The notes under the pieces: model-generated | Database searches by the model: none | What the model was told of the DNA's origin: nothing | Seen by the model: the letters and a program-made list of their open reading frames with translations, nothing else | Program-made: the position numbers and the translations under genes | Shown: positions 50,342-60,900 of the stretch, one piece after another | Numbering within the stretch: the stretch's first letter is position 1 | Layout of the letters: the number at the start of each line of letters is the position of its first letter | Source of the DNA: Paracandidimonas soli | GTDB taxonomy: Bacteria > Pseudomonadota > Gammaproteobacteria > Burkholderiales > Burkholderiaceae_B | DNA: 64,000 bases | Direction: 5' to 3' | Assembly (NCBI RefSeq): GCF_004342005.1 | Contig: NZ_SMBX01000006.1 | Coordinates: 62,001 to 126,000, forward strand

Positions 50342-51097
50342 TCACAGCCACAATGCCCGCAGCGGAGTTTGCGGCGAGAATCGATGCGCCACTTGCGCTT
50401 GCAGAAGCTCCGCGCTGGCCAATGCATCGGTCAATGCATGGTGGGCGCGATAGCGCGGCAGCCGGTATCGGGCTCGACTCTGGGCCAGCCGAATCGATAC
50501 TGGCCGTCTCCGCCGGCCCAGCAGAAGAGTCAGCAGACTTGGCCGCTTGCGGTGCAGTCTGGCTTCGAGCTCCATGGTGTCGATGACAGGGAATTCGATG
50601 CCTTCGCCGATGCGTGTTTTGAGTGCGACATCCAGAAAGCCGCGTTCGATACCGCGGCAATGCACCACGACGACACGCCCCGCCAACGCCTGCAGCAGCT
50701 CGCCGAGAATCGCGTCCAGGTCCGGCGCCGTTTCGATTTGCGCATGTGTGATCGCATGGATCGCCACTGACTCGGGAGTCAGCTCGACTTTGGGGTGCAC
50801 CACCCAGTAGCGCGATGCGCTCGACTGGATGAGCGCCAATGTCATCGGTACGACGCCGATGCTGACGATTCCATCGCGCATCGGGTCGAGGCCGGTGGTT
50901 TCCACGTCCAGCGCGGCCATCGGCACGTCCTGTAAAAGACTGTCCCCGGACGGCATGCCCTGCGCATAAAAGGCGCGAAGGCGGGGATCGCGCGCCGTCT
51001 CCGCCAGCTCTGCAAAACGCTGCGCCCAATCGGGCGTTTCCGGAGCGGCAGCGCGGCGTTGGATGCCGGTCGGTTTCAGATCGCTCAGATATAGCAT
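50342..51097 (-). CDS. DnaQ-like 3'-5' exonuclease
   Basis: A 251-residue DEDD exonuclease. ExoI motif LDVETTGLD (Asp64, Glu66), later acidic residues in the VHCRGIERGFLD region, and the ExoIII-type YRAHHALTDALASAELL with His and Asp. It is similar to the exonuclease partner commonly found beside cNMP/CBS/DUF294 proteins. The ATG at 51097 lies 10 bases after the stop of that gene, so they form an operon. Confidence 0.85.
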   Translation of the reverse strand: MLYLSDLKPTGIQRRAAAPETPDWAQRFAELAETARDPRLRAFYAQGMPSGDSLLQDVPMAALDVETTGLDPMRDGIVSIGVVPMTLALIQSSASRYWVVHPKVELTPESVAIHAITHAQIETAPDLDAILGELLQALAGRVVVVHCRGIERGFLDVALKTRIGEGIEFPVIDTMELEARLHRKRPSLLTLLLGRRRRPVSIRLAQSRARYRLPRYRAHHALTDALASAELLQAQVAHRFSPQTPLRALWL

Positions 51098-51107
51098 CGC
51101 GTCGCGC

Positions 51108-52985
51108 TCAGTTGGTTCGTCCAGGCTGGTAGCGGTATTTGAGGAATTTCTGCGCATTGCCCAGGATGAGGAAAGCATCGCGCAGGCTTTTGCGCTCGAA
51201 TTCGGATAATTGTTCGGGATCGATGCTGTTGTCAGGTTCATTGCCTGCAGTAAGGTCTTCGGCCTGGCGGCGCGCCCGCACCGTGGAGATGAATTCAAGT
51301 GCGTCGTACAGGTCCTGCCCGCGTCCCAGCGGCAGGATGGCGGCATCGATGATTTCACGCAGGCGTTCGAAGGAGTTGAGCGCTTGCGAGCCGATCGCCA
51401 GCGCGTGCACGCGAATCAGGTCAGCCAGCGGTCCGGTGCCGCGGCGCTTGATGTTGATTGCGCTTGTATGGCGGCCGTCGGATTCTACGACGAAATCCTT
51501 GAAGAAACCCAGCGGCGGCGTGCGCTGCAAGGCATTGCGAGCCATGCAGGCGAGGAAACGCGAGTTGCCCTTGGCCTTGCGCGCAATCAGCTCGCGCAGG
51601 CGCTGCGCCCATTCGTTGCGGCCCCAGACGCCATCGAGATCGAAGAAGATGCCGGCGTGAAGCAGCGATACAGGTGTCGGGCGTTCGATCCAGTTGGTAA
51701 ACAGCTGCTCCCAGGCCTTGAGCGGCTGGCGCCATTGCTCATTGCTTGCCATGATGCCTCCGGTGCAATAGCTGTAGCCGCAGCGTGCCAGCCCGTCGCA
51801 AACGAAGGTTCCGAGCGCCTTGAAGTAAGCATCATGCTGCGCCGGGTCGAAGCGGTTGTCCAGCACCAGAGCGTTGTCCTGGTCGGTGACGATCAACTGC
51901 TCCTGGCGCGCCATCGAGCCGAGAGCCAGAAAGCAGTAAGGCACGGGAGGCGGGCCGAGCTCTGCTTCGGCAAGCTCCAGCAGGCGCTGCTTGAAACCGC
52001 GCCCGATGGCCGCCATTGCGCCGCCTATCATATGTGCGCTGGCGTCTTCGTTCACCATGCGGGTGAAACAGGCACGGACGTCCGGCACCAGCGCAGCAAG
52101 CTCGTCCACTGTCTGCGCCCTGAAAATGCTGCCCACCACGAACAGACTGTTGCGCGATTCGTAGCGGATGATGTCCGACAGTGCGACGATGCCGATGGGG
52201 CGCTGGTGCTTCATCACCGGCAGGTGATGCACGTTGTGGCGCAGCATTGCCAGCATGGCTTCGAATACCAGCTGGTTGTGAGCGACCGTGACCACCCCGG
52301 GGGTCATGATCTCGGCCACTGGAGTGCCGTAGTCCAGGCCTGGCGCCAGCAGGCGGGTTCGCAGGTCGCGGTCGGTGAGGATGCCTGACAGCAGCGGCAA
52401 CTCGGGTATCTCGGGGTTGTCGTCCACGATCAGCAGCGAGGACACGCCTTCTTGTGTCATGCATTGCGCCGCCTCGCGCGCGCTTGCATCGCTGCCCAGC
52501 GTCACAGCTTCGCGTCCGACCAGGGTATCGACGGTGGCGGACAGCTGGTCGTTGGCGTCTTCGCGCTGCGACATTACCTGCCGCAGCCGCGTGCGGTCCT
52601 CTATCTCTACATGATCCGCGAAAGTTTCGTGTCTGTCGAATAATTCCAGGAACACCTGCTGCGGAATCAGATAAATGAGCGAATCTTCCAGAGCCCGTGC
52701 CGGAAAGCGCACACGGCCGTTGCGCAGCAGGCCGAACTCGCCGAAATACCCGCCTTCCGTCAGCCTGTTGTACAGTCTGCCATTGCGGCGGAAGACTTCC
52801 ACCGCACCGCTGCGAACCACATACCAGAACTCGGATGGCTGGTCGAACTCGACAATTTGCTCGTCCGCTTTGTAATAGCGTACATCGATGGCCGCGGCCG
52901 CCTGCTCCAGGGCCTCCTGCGGCAGCGCATCGAAAGGCGGGTGGGCGCGTAGAAAATCGAGAATTTCAAGCTGTTCGATCTGCAT
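51108..52985 (-). CDS. Cyclic-nucleotide-binding, CBS-pair, DUF294 nucleotidyltransferase protein
   Basis: A 625-residue signalling-type protein. It has a cNMP-binding domain (about residues 14-130, with GGYFGEFGLLRNGRVRFPAR), a CBS pair (about 150-275), a DUF294 nucleotidyltransferase domain (about 295-430, motif GSMARQEQLIVTDQDNALV giving the GS...DxD site) and a DUF294 C-terminal helical domain. By architecture it resembles GlnD-like sensors that modify a partner according to nucleotide levels. The partner is unknown. The exonuclease gene follows it directly. Confidence 0.88.
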   Translation of the reverse strand: MQIEQLEILDFLRAHPPFDALPQEALEQAAAAIDVRYYKADEQIVEFDQPSEFWYVVRSGAVEVFRRNGRLYNRLTEGGYFGEFGLLRNGRVRFPARALEDSLIYLIPQQVFLELFDRHETFADHVEIEDRTRLRQVMSQREDANDQLSATVDTLVGREAVTLGSDASAREAAQCMTQEGVSSLLIVDDNPEIPELPLLSGILTDRDLRTRLLAPGLDYGTPVAEIMTPGVVTVAHNQLVFEAMLAMLRHNVHHLPVMKHQRPIGIVALSDIIRYESRNSLFVVGSIFRAQTVDELAALVPDVRACFTRMVNEDASAHMIGGAMAAIGRGFKQRLLELAEAELGPPPVPYCFLALGSMARQEQLIVTDQDNALVLDNRFDPAQHDAYFKALGTFVCDGLARCGYSYCTGGIMASNEQWRQPLKAWEQLFTNWIERPTPVSLLHAGIFFDLDGVWGRNEWAQRLRELIARKAKGNSRFLACMARNALQRTPPLGFFKDFVVESDGRHTSAINIKRRGTGPLADLIRVHALAIGSQALNSFERLREIIDAAILPLGRGQDLYDALEFISTVRARRQAEDLTAGNEPDNSIDPEQLSEFERKSLRDAFLILGNAQKFLKYRYQPGRTN

Positions 52986-53054
52986 GGTGCGAAGAAGGGA
53001 GTGATGTAGGCCCGGGATCGTGCTTGCGGGATGGTCATGCCGCTAAATGTACAA

Positions 53055-53080
53055 CGGGGCGGCGATATATCGCCGCCCCG
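53055..53080. repeat. Perfect 26-base hairpin without T-run
   Basis: CGGGGCGGCGATA and TATCGCCGCCCCG are exact complements, in the gap after the BCCT stop. No T-run follows on either strand. It may be a weak terminator or an mRNA stabiliser between the BCCT gene and the cNMP/CBS gene. Confidence 0.7.
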
Positions 53081-53123
53081 CAAGTCTAGTCGTCTTCTTG
53101 GCCAGAAGCCAGAGGCGAGAGCC

Positions 53124-54764
53124 CTAGCGTCGCGGCTCCGATGCCAGGCCCTTGATGATCGCCACGCACGCGGCCAATAGTACGATGGTAAACGGCAAGC
53201 CGGTCGACACCGCCATCGCCTGCAGGGCTACCAGCCCGCCTCCGAGTATCAGTACAATGGCCACCAGCCCTTCGAACACTGCCCAGAACACGCGCTGAGG
53301 CACGGGGGCATCGACCTTGCCTCCGGCCGAGATCACGTCGATGACGAGCGAACCCGAGTCGGACGAAGTGACGAAGAACACCACCACCAGGATGATGGCG
53401 ATGAACGAGGTTATCTGCGCCAGCGGCAGCGCGTCGAGCATCATGAACAATTGCAGCGGCAATTCGGCATTGAGCGCGGCTTCGTAGCCGTTGCGCACCA
53501 CTTGGGCGATGGCGGTTTCGCCGAATGTCGTCATCCACAATATGCAGGCCAGCGAGGGGACGATCAGCACCGAAACGATGAACTCGCGCACCGTGCGGCC
53601 GCGCGAGACGCGCGCGATGAACATGCCGACGAAGGGTGACCAGGATATCCACCATGCCCAATAGAAAGCGGTCCAGCCTTGCAGGTAGTTGGTATCTTCG
53701 CGGCCCACCGGGTTGGACAGCGCAGGCAGGTACTGCAGATAGGCTCCCAGATTGGCGAAGAAACCGCTGAGTATGTTCAGAGTTGGTCCGACGGCTATTA
53801 CGAACAGTAGCAACAGCGCCGCCAATGCCATATTGATTTCGGACAGGCGCTTGACGCCCGCATCCAGTCCGGCGACGACCGAGAACAGCGCGATGGCTGT
53901 AATGCCAATGATGAGTACGATCTGGGTGGTGGTGCCTTCCGGTACGCCGAACAGGAAATTCAGGCCGGAGCTGGCTTGCGATGCGCCAAACCCCAGAGAG
54001 GTCGCCAGGCCGAACAGCGTTGCCAGCACGGCAAGGATGTCGATGACGTGCCCCGGCCAGCCCCAGATCCGCTCGCCCAGCAGCGGGTAGAACACTGAGC
54101 GGACAGTCAAGGGCAGCCCTTTATTGAACGAAAACAGCGCCAATCCAAGCGCCAGCACGGCGTAGATCGCCCACGGGTGCAGCGCCCAGTGGTAGAGCGT
54201 TGCGGCCATGCCCAGGCGCGTGGCGGCCTGCGCATCGCCGGCCGCGGCGCCGAGCGGCGCCCAGTCGGTGCGTACCCCATTTTCTATTTCGACGCCACCA
54301 AGCGCGGTGCTGAAGTGTGTCAGGGGCTCGGATACGCCGAAGAACATCAATCCGATGCCCATGCCTGCGGCGAACAGCATCGAGAACCAGCCGATATAGG
54401 TGTAGTCGGGCTTGGCTTCGGTGCCTCCCAGGCGCACCCTGCCCAGCGGCGAGAAGGCGACGACCAGGCATATCAGTACGAAAAAGTTACCGGCCACGAG
54501 GAAGAAGCCGTCGAGACTGGAGGTCAGCCAGTCTTTCATGCCGCTGAACAGCGACTCGACCTGATCGTGAAAGCCCAGCGTCAACGCCACGAACAGAACC
54601 ACCAGCCCGCCTGCGACGCCGAATACAGGGTTGTGGATATCAAGGCCGAAGGGGCCTATGTTGACAATGACGTTGTCCTGGCCGACCTGATAGTCGGTAT
54701 CGATGGGGTTGACCTCCCCATCCGGGATCATTGGGTCTTTTATCTGTGGTTTTTCTTCTGCCAT
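53124..54764 (-). CDS. BCCT family betaine/choline/carnitine transporter
   Basis: A 546-residue secondary transporter with twelve helices. TM3 has the Gly motif GMGIGLMFFGVSEPL, the form found in Na+-coupled betaine carriers, and TM8 the family signature WWISWSPFVGMFIARVSRGR. The polar N-terminus is ~45 residues; there is no long osmosensing C-terminal tail. Probable substrate glycine betaine or a relative. The ATG at 54764 is the family-like start. Confidence 0.92.
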   Translation of the reverse strand: MAEEKPQIKDPMIPDGEVNPIDTDYQVGQDNVIVNIGPFGLDIHNPVFGVAGGLVVLFVALTLGFHDQVESLFSGMKDWLTSSLDGFFLVAGNFFVLICLVVAFSPLGRVRLGGTEAKPDYTYIGWFSMLFAAGMGIGLMFFGVSEPLTHFSTALGGVEIENGVRTDWAPLGAAAGDAQAATRLGMAATLYHWALHPWAIYAVLALGLALFSFNKGLPLTVRSVFYPLLGERIWGWPGHVIDILAVLATLFGLATSLGFGASQASSGLNFLFGVPEGTTTQIVLIIGITAIALFSVVAGLDAGVKRLSEINMALAALLLLFVIAVGPTLNILSGFFANLGAYLQYLPALSNPVGREDTNYLQGWTAFYWAWWISWSPFVGMFIARVSRGRTVREFIVSVLIVPSLACILWMTTFGETAIAQVVRNGYEAALNAELPLQLFMMLDALPLAQITSFIAIILVVVFFVTSSDSGSLVIDVISAGGKVDAPVPQRVFWAVFEGLVAIVLILGGGLVALQAMAVSTGLPFTIVLLAACVAIIKGLASEPRR

Positions 54765-55001
54765 CCGTTATTCCTTGCAACCCCCCCAGGTAGGGCCGGC
54801 ATTATCATTTCTACAAGAATGTTTTACTGGGGATAAGGTTTCTAGTCTAACAATTACTCGGGAGAGTGTCACGGATTGCATTCTGCGTTGCCTGGCGAAT
54901 GAGGCAACTCAGCGTGGTGATGCTGAATGTGAGCTCGCGTCCATTCGCATCATCACTGTGCTAATCTGAGCACCATTCGTGACGTTCTCGCGAGGCTCAT
55001 C

Positions 55002-55904
55002 GTGCAGGATCCCTATCAGGTGCTCGGCGTGGCGCGGACAGCGTCGATCGACGAAATCAAGAAGGCTTATCGCGGCCTGGCCAAAAAGCTGCATCCGGAC
55101 TTGAATCCGGGCGACAAGGCGGCTGAAGATAAATTCAAGAATGTCTCTGTGGCCTACGGATTGCTCAGCGATCCGGAAAAGCGCAAGCGCTTCGATGCCG
55201 GAGAAATCGACGCCAGCGGAGCGGAACAGCCCACACGCCATTTCTATCGCGATTTTGCTTCTGCCGGCCAGGAAAACCCCTATACCAGTGATGCGGGCTA
55301 CGCAGATTTCGCCGACGATGATGTGTTTGCCGATATCCTGCGCCGTAGCCGCGAGGCCTACGCCAACCAGCGGGGCGAAGACCTGCTGTACGGCTTGTCC
55401 ATCCGTTTCGTCGAGTCCGTGACGGGGGTGAGCAAACGGATTACGCTGCCGGACGGCAGCACGCTGGATGTCACGATTCCGCCTGGCATGCTCGATGGCC
55501 AGATGCTGCGCCTGAAGGGAAAAGGAGCGCCCGGTCGCGGCTCCGGCGGGCCGGGAGATGCACTCATCAAGGTCGAGGTGCTGCCCGATCCGCGTTTCAG
55601 GCTGGATGGAGCCAATGTCATGGTGGAACTGCCGGTGTCGCTTTCCGAGGCAGTGCTGGGGGGCGAAGTGCGAGCCCCGACCCCGACGGGCGATGTCATG
55701 CTGACAATACCCAAGCACTCCAACAGTGGCACTACCTTGCGCCTCAAGGGCAAGGGCGCGCCGCGCCGCGAGGGAGGATTCGGAGACGAACTCGTCAAGC
55801 TGAAAGTCGTGCTGCCGAAAGCACCGGATCCCGAGCTTGACGCGTTCGTCGCCAATTGGGAAAAGGGCAAGGCCCACAATCCGCGCGAAGGTGAATCATC
55901 ATGA
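55002..55904 (+). CDS. cbpA: Curved DNA-binding protein/DnaJ-like co-chaperone
   Basis: A 300-residue class B J-protein. The J domain is at residues 4-68 with HPD at 31-33, then a flexible linker (about 70-120), then two beta-rich DnaJ C-terminal domains ([30 protein letters not shown] and a second [20 protein letters not shown]). No zinc finger, as in CbpA. It stimulates DnaK and can bind curved DNA. It starts with GTG at 55002. Its stop overlaps cbpM. Confidence 0.92.
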   Translation: MQDPYQVLGVARTASIDEIKKAYRGLAKKLHPDLNPGDKAAEDKFKNVSVAYGLLSDPEKRKRFDAGEIDASGAEQPTRHFYRDFASAGQENPYTSDAGYADFADDDVFADILRRSREAYANQRGEDLLYGLSIRFVESVTGVSKRITLPDGSTLDVTIPPGMLDGQMLRLKGKGAPGRGSGGPGDALIKVEVLPDPRFRLDGANVMVELPVSLSEAVLGGEVRAPTPTGDVMLTIPKHSNSGTTLRLKGKGAPRREGGFGDELVKLKVVLPKAPDPELDAFVANWEKGKAHNPREGESS

Positions 55905-56176
55905 TCATGACCAAACAGGAATTTCTGATCAGAACAAACCTTCAGGAACAGACCCTGGAGTTCTGGCTGGAGCAGCAGTGGCTCATTCCGGATGCAACGG
56001 CCGCTGACGTCCGCTTTTCCGAATGCGATATCGCGCGGGCCTCCTTGATACAGGAACTGCAGCAGGATCTTGGCGTCAACGACGCGGGGATCGAACTCGT
56101 CTTGCATCTGATGGATCAGCTTCACGGCGCACGGCAGGCGCTGAGCCTGTTGCGAGACTCGCCGCGCGTCAAGTGA
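55901..56176 (+). CDS. cbpM: CbpM-like chaperone modulator
   Basis: A 91-residue MerR-type single-domain protein of the CbpM family. CbpM binds the J domain of CbpA and inhibits it. The [21 protein letters not shown] region carries the MerR-like helix. Its start overlaps the cbpA stop by 4 bases; two Met codons (55901 and 55907) are possible. Confidence 0.85.
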   Translation: MIMTKQEFLIRTNLQEQTLEFWLEQQWLIPDATAADVRFSECDIARASLIQELQQDLGVNDAGIELVLHLMDQLHGARQALSLLRDSPRVK

Positions 56177-56195
56177 ATTCTGATGGGCCGATACA

Positions 56196-57098
56196 TTGCC
56201 GTCTATCTATAAAGCCTACATTCTTCTGGCGCTGACCACTCTCTTCTGGGCCGGCAACTCGATCGCCGGCAAGTGGGCGATCGGCCATGCTTCACCGATG
56301 GTTCTTGTCAGCTTCCGCTGGATGAGCCTGATGGTGCTGTTGTACTTGCTGAAAAGAGAGCAGATTGCGGCGGACTGGGGTGCGATCCGGCTGCGGCTGG
56401 GCTACCTGCTGTTGCTGGGCGCATTCGGCTTCACCGTATTCAGCGTTGCGCTTTATTATGCGCTGCTGTACACCACCGCGATCAATACCACCATACTGCA
56501 GGGAAGCATGCCGCTTTTCGTGTTTGCAGCAAGCTTCATTTTCTTTTCCAGCCCGGTAAGCCTGAAGCAGGCGGCAGGCTTTGCCTGTTCTTTCATCGGC
56601 GTGATCATCATTGCGGCGCGCGGCGAGCTTGCCAATCTGCTCTCCTTCAGTATCAACTTCGGCGATGCACTGATGTTCGTCGCCGTGCTTTCCTATGGAA
56701 TCTATACCGCTGCCTTGCGCAGCAAGCCCCAGGTGCATTGGACGAGCCTGATGTTCATTCTTTGCCTGGGCGCTACCTTGTCGTCCCTCCCGATGCTGGC
56801 GTTCGAGGCGGCCCAGGGCAAGACCATCCTGCCGGATGGACAAGGCTGGATGGTGATCGCATACATCGTCATCTTTCCTTCTCTGATCAGCCAGGCCTTC
56901 TATATCCGGGCGGTGGAGCTGATCGGCTCGAACCGGGCCGGCCTGTTCATCAACCTGCTGCCGGTATGGGGGGCTTTGCTGGCGGTGACTTTGCTTGGAG
57001 AGGAGTTCCGTCTTTATCATGCGGCCGCGCTGGCGATGATCATGGCGGGAATCGGTTTTGCCGAATATCGCGGGAAAAAATCGCGCCAGCGCGCGTGA
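56196..57098 (+). CDS. DMT superfamily (EamA) transporter
   Basis: A 300-residue membrane protein with ten helices in two EamA repeats (LLALTTLFWAGNSIAGKWAI at the start; FINLLPVWGALLAVTLLGEE in the second repeat). Exporter of small metabolites or amino acids; the substrate is unknown. The start is TTG at 56196, 20 bases after cbpM, with only a weak ribosome-binding site. An unrelated-frame ATG at 56183 does not fit. Confidence 0.88.
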   Translation: MPSIYKAYILLALTTLFWAGNSIAGKWAIGHASPMVLVSFRWMSLMVLLYLLKREQIAADWGAIRLRLGYLLLLGAFGFTVFSVALYYALLYTTAINTTILQGSMPLFVFAASFIFFSSPVSLKQAAGFACSFIGVIIIAARGELANLLSFSINFGDALMFVAVLSYGIYTAALRSKPQVHWTSLMFILCLGATLSSLPMLAFEAAQGKTILPDGQGWMVIAYIVIFPSLISQAFYIRAVELIGSNRAGLFINLLPVWGALLAVTLLGEEFRLYHAAALAMIMAGIGFAEYRGKKSRQRA

Positions 57099-57166
57099 TG
57101 CCAGTCTCGGCTGTTACGCGCAGGGCTGCGCTTTTGTGGAGTGGCCGATCATCCAGGCAGCGTGAC

Positions 57167-57793
57167 CTACCGGGCCTGGGCGCCGCCCAGCCATCGCAGG
57201 TAGGCGGAGCGGGTTGTTTCGGACACGGAGTCCAGCACCTGTTGGTGAGTGACCTTGTGCCGTACCGCCAGGCGTGCATTGGCCACGGTGCGCGATTTGC
57301 AGAACCAGTGGCAGCTGTGCTGCAGCAGGTAAAGCTCGGCTGACAGGTGATAGGCGCGGCTCTTCGGATCCAGGCCGCCCGCGTTATCCACCACATGGCG
57401 CAGGCCCGCGGCATGGATGCCCAGCAGCTCGCGGAAATCCCGTGTCATCGCTGGAAGAAAGCGCTCGATATAAGGTACGCAGAACGAGAGCACTCCCATG
57501 CCGGCGGCCTGTGCGCTTTCCTTTTGCATGGCGTTGGCCAGCGACTGCACCTGGGCCGCTGCCGATCGTTCGGTCTGGGCGAAGGTTTCCAGTACATGGA
57601 GCTGGCGGGCCTCCGTCTCTTCGTGGATGGCGCGGGTATAGCCTTGCGTCAGCGTTTCCATATGGCGCTCTAGCTGAAGCTTGGCCAAATGGCGTCCCAG
57701 CAAGGCGATATGCGCACGCTGGTAAAGCACGCGCAGCACCAGCCATGCGGCGGCTATCGTCAGCAGGGTTGATGCAATGTCCATTGTCCGCAT
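57167..57793 (-). CDS. Membrane-anchored protein of unknown function
   Basis: A 208-residue protein with one N-terminal helix (LLTIAAAWLVLRVLY) and a long helical, Gln/Glu/Ala-rich cytoplasmic region (HMETLTQGYTRAIHEETEAR). A C-terminal Cys/His/Trp-containing segment (LLQHSCHWFCKSRTV) follows. The family is not recognised. ATGs at 57793 and 57784 are both possible. It stands alone, downstream of the large GGDEF/EAL gene on the same strand but 200 bases away. Confidence 0.65.
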   Translation of the reverse strand: MRTMDIASTLLTIAAAWLVLRVLYQRAHIALLGRHLAKLQLERHMETLTQGYTRAIHEETEARQLHVLETFAQTERSAAAQVQSLANAMQKESAQAAGMGVLSFCVPYIERFLPAMTRDFRELLGIHAAGLRHVVDNAGGLDPKSRAYHLSAELYLLQHSCHWFCKSRTVANARLAVRHKVTHQQVLDSVSETTRSAYLRWLGGAQAR

Positions 57794-57988
57794 TCCTTCG
57801 TTGTCCGGCGATATGCCGCGGCACGAAAAACAAAAGGCTCAAACCGAGGTTCGGGCCCTGGAGAAATCCTGAAGCGGGAGATGATACACGTATCGGGTCG
57901 GGAGTATCGTCTCTTTGGCCATCGTGGCCCGATCCGGTTATGTCATTGCGCAGCGGGATGAACTGGCTGGCCAGGATGCTGATCGCCG

Positions 57989-60900
57989 CTACCAGCGCGA
58001 ATTATTTGATTGCGGCGTGAGAGGCTCGACCAGGCGGGACCATACGAGCTCCTGCAGGTTTCGCAGGGCGTTGGCCGCACAAGTCAGGTGACGTTCGGCC
58101 TCCGGGGTAAGCCCCGCGTCCCGGAAGGAGTTTATGGCGGCGATCCCTGCCGCGTATATATCCCCCTCATGCGCTTGTACGGTGCGCCAGAGGCTTTGCA
58201 TTTCGGCATTGGCCTGAAGCTGTGCGGCAAGGCCGTAGGTTCTGAAATTCCAGTCCGGAATTTCGATGGCTTGTCCACGGAAATACTGCTCGAGGGCGGC
58301 GACCCAGCCGGCGTATCCGGAAAGGTTGGCGATGAACTGATAGAAGTACGGGGATATCGGAGCAACGTCTTTCCAGGAAGGGTCCGGCTGCCATTCTTCG
58401 AGCCAGGTTTCCAGCGCATCGATATCCAGGGGCGGAGAAATTGCGTAGCCTTGCGCCCTCACGCATCCCAGGCGCAACAGCATTTCGGCATGCTGTGCCG
58501 TTTCTACGCCTTCGCCGATGACGGATACGTCGAATGATTGGGACAGGCTGACCACTGCTTGCACGATGCTCATGTCTTCCTTGTCAGTCAGCATGTCCTG
58601 CACGAACTCCTGGTCGATTTTCAGTTCATCGAATGAAAGGTGCTTGAGGTAAGACAAGGAAGAGAATCCCGTCCCGAAATCATCGAGGGCAATCCGGACA
58701 CCCAGTTGCTGTATCTTGTTGAGGGTTCTGGTCGCTTCCGACAGATCATCGATGAGGATATTCTCGACCACTTCCAGAGTCAGCAGATCGGGAGGGGTGT
58801 CGGCATGCTGCTGGAGAATGTCATACAAGGTGCCCAGAAAGACGGCCCGCAGGCTTTCCTGAGTCGGAATGATCGTGTTGACGCTGATTCCCAGGTCGTG
58901 GCCCTGGCTGCGGATTCGCTCCAGATCGTTCAGGGCTTGGGAAAGCACCCACTTGCTCAGGACCAGGCCGAGCTGCTCATGCTCCTGTATCAGATCGAGG
59001 AATTTGTCGGGATACAGCAGTCCGGCGGTCGGATGATTCCAGCGCACCAATGCTTCCATTCCCAGCACTCGGCCTGTAGACATGTCCACCTGCGGCTGAT
59101 AGTGCAGAACCATTTCCCTGTCCTCGATCGCCTGGCGAAGCTCCGCTATGCGCGCATTGCGAAGGATGATGGAGCGCTCGAATTCCGCATCGAAGTAAAC
59201 GATCTGGTTCTTGCCATGCTGCTTGGCTGAATACATGGCCTGGTCCGCCTGCCGCACAAGCTGATCCGCGTCGACTTCGCTTTCCTGGGGATAGAACGTC
59301 ACTCCGAAACTGGCAGTCAGCCGCAATGCCTTGCCATCGAGCACGACCGGGTCGCGCATCGCGGCCAGCAATCGCTCGAATACAACAGGGTGGCCGGGCG
59401 CGGCGGATTTCTGGTTCTGAAGAATCAGCACGAATTCGTCGCCTCCGAAACGGGCTGCGACATCCCCTTTGCGCAGGATGGACTGAAGGCGGAGGGCGAC
59501 GCTTTGCAGGTAGCGGTCGCCGACCTCATGGCCATGTCCATCATTGATGGCCTTGAATTCATCCAGATCGATGAATACGACCGCGAAAGGCGCGTGAAGG
59601 TACTTGAATCTGGAGACTGCCTGGTGCAGGGTCTCGGATACAGAGGATCGGTTGGGCAGTCCTGTCAGTTGATCATAGAACGCGACGTGCTTGAGCTTTT
59701 CCTCGTAGCTCAGCCGTTCGGTGATGTCCGTCACATTGGCAATGTAGTTCGCCAGCGCGTCATCACTGTCCTTGAGCGCTGTGATGCGGAGTTCAATCGG
59801 ATAGAGTTCGCCGGATTTTTTGCGGTTCCAGATTTCACCCACCCAATGCCCTTGCGTTGCCAACTGCTCCCGCATCGCCCTGTAGAAGGCTTTGCCGTGC
59901 CGTCCGGAATGCAGCATTGAAGGAGTCCGGCCGAGCAACTCGTCCCGGCTGTAGCCGGTAATCTCGCAATACCGGTCGTTTACCTCGATGGCGACGGCAT
60001 TCCTGTCCGTGATGACGACGCCATCGTAGCTGTGGCTGAATACTCGCGCGAGCAACTCCAGGCGCTGCTGCGCCAGCTTTTGCGCAGTCAGGTCGACATC
60101 GACGCAGTAGAACTCGAGTTCCCCGGTAGGGGAGCGCCGGATGATCTGGCTTGAAAGAACGGATTTCCTCCAGCCTTGCTTATCGCGGACCACTATTTCC
60201 ATCGGCTCGATCGCGGCTTCCCCGGCGATCCAGCGGTCTAGAGTCTCGGAGAAAGCCGCTTGCTGATCCTGGGGAATGAGCAGGTCGATCAGGCTGCGCC
60301 CCACCGCCTCGGATGCGGAGTAGCCATATATCACCTCGCTCCCCTGGTTCCAGAATATGACGCGCTTGTCCTGGTCATATCCTTGTACGGCCACGTTGGG
60401 CAAATGCTCCAGAAGTCCGCGGAACCGCGCTTCGCTCTGGGCCAGCGCCTGTTGCGCCAGCACTTTTTCATTGATGTCGATGCTGACCGCCAGTATGCGC
60501 AGCACGCCGTCGATCCTGATTGGCTCCAGCGTCACGGATTGCCAGAAAACCCTTCCCGCGGGAGTGATCGAGCGCCATTCAAAGCTCTGGCGCCCCTCGA
60601 GGACCGCCTTGCGATTCCATTCCAGCGCATCCTGCGGACTGAAGGGTTCTGGCTGATTCCAGATATTGATCTCCTTCAGCTCCTCCAGCGTTTCGACCCC
60701 ATGAAGCCGGCAAGCCTGCTTGTTCGCCTCGAGCATCGCACCCGTCTCTGGCTCATGCATGGTGATCGCAACCGGCAGTTTTTCGAACAATTCCCGGAAG
60801 CGGTGCTCGCTATCGCTCAGGGCGGCCTGTACGCGTTTCAAATCCGTGATCTCGATCGAGATCACCGCCGTTCCGAGGAGATCGCTGGTGTTTTCATCGA

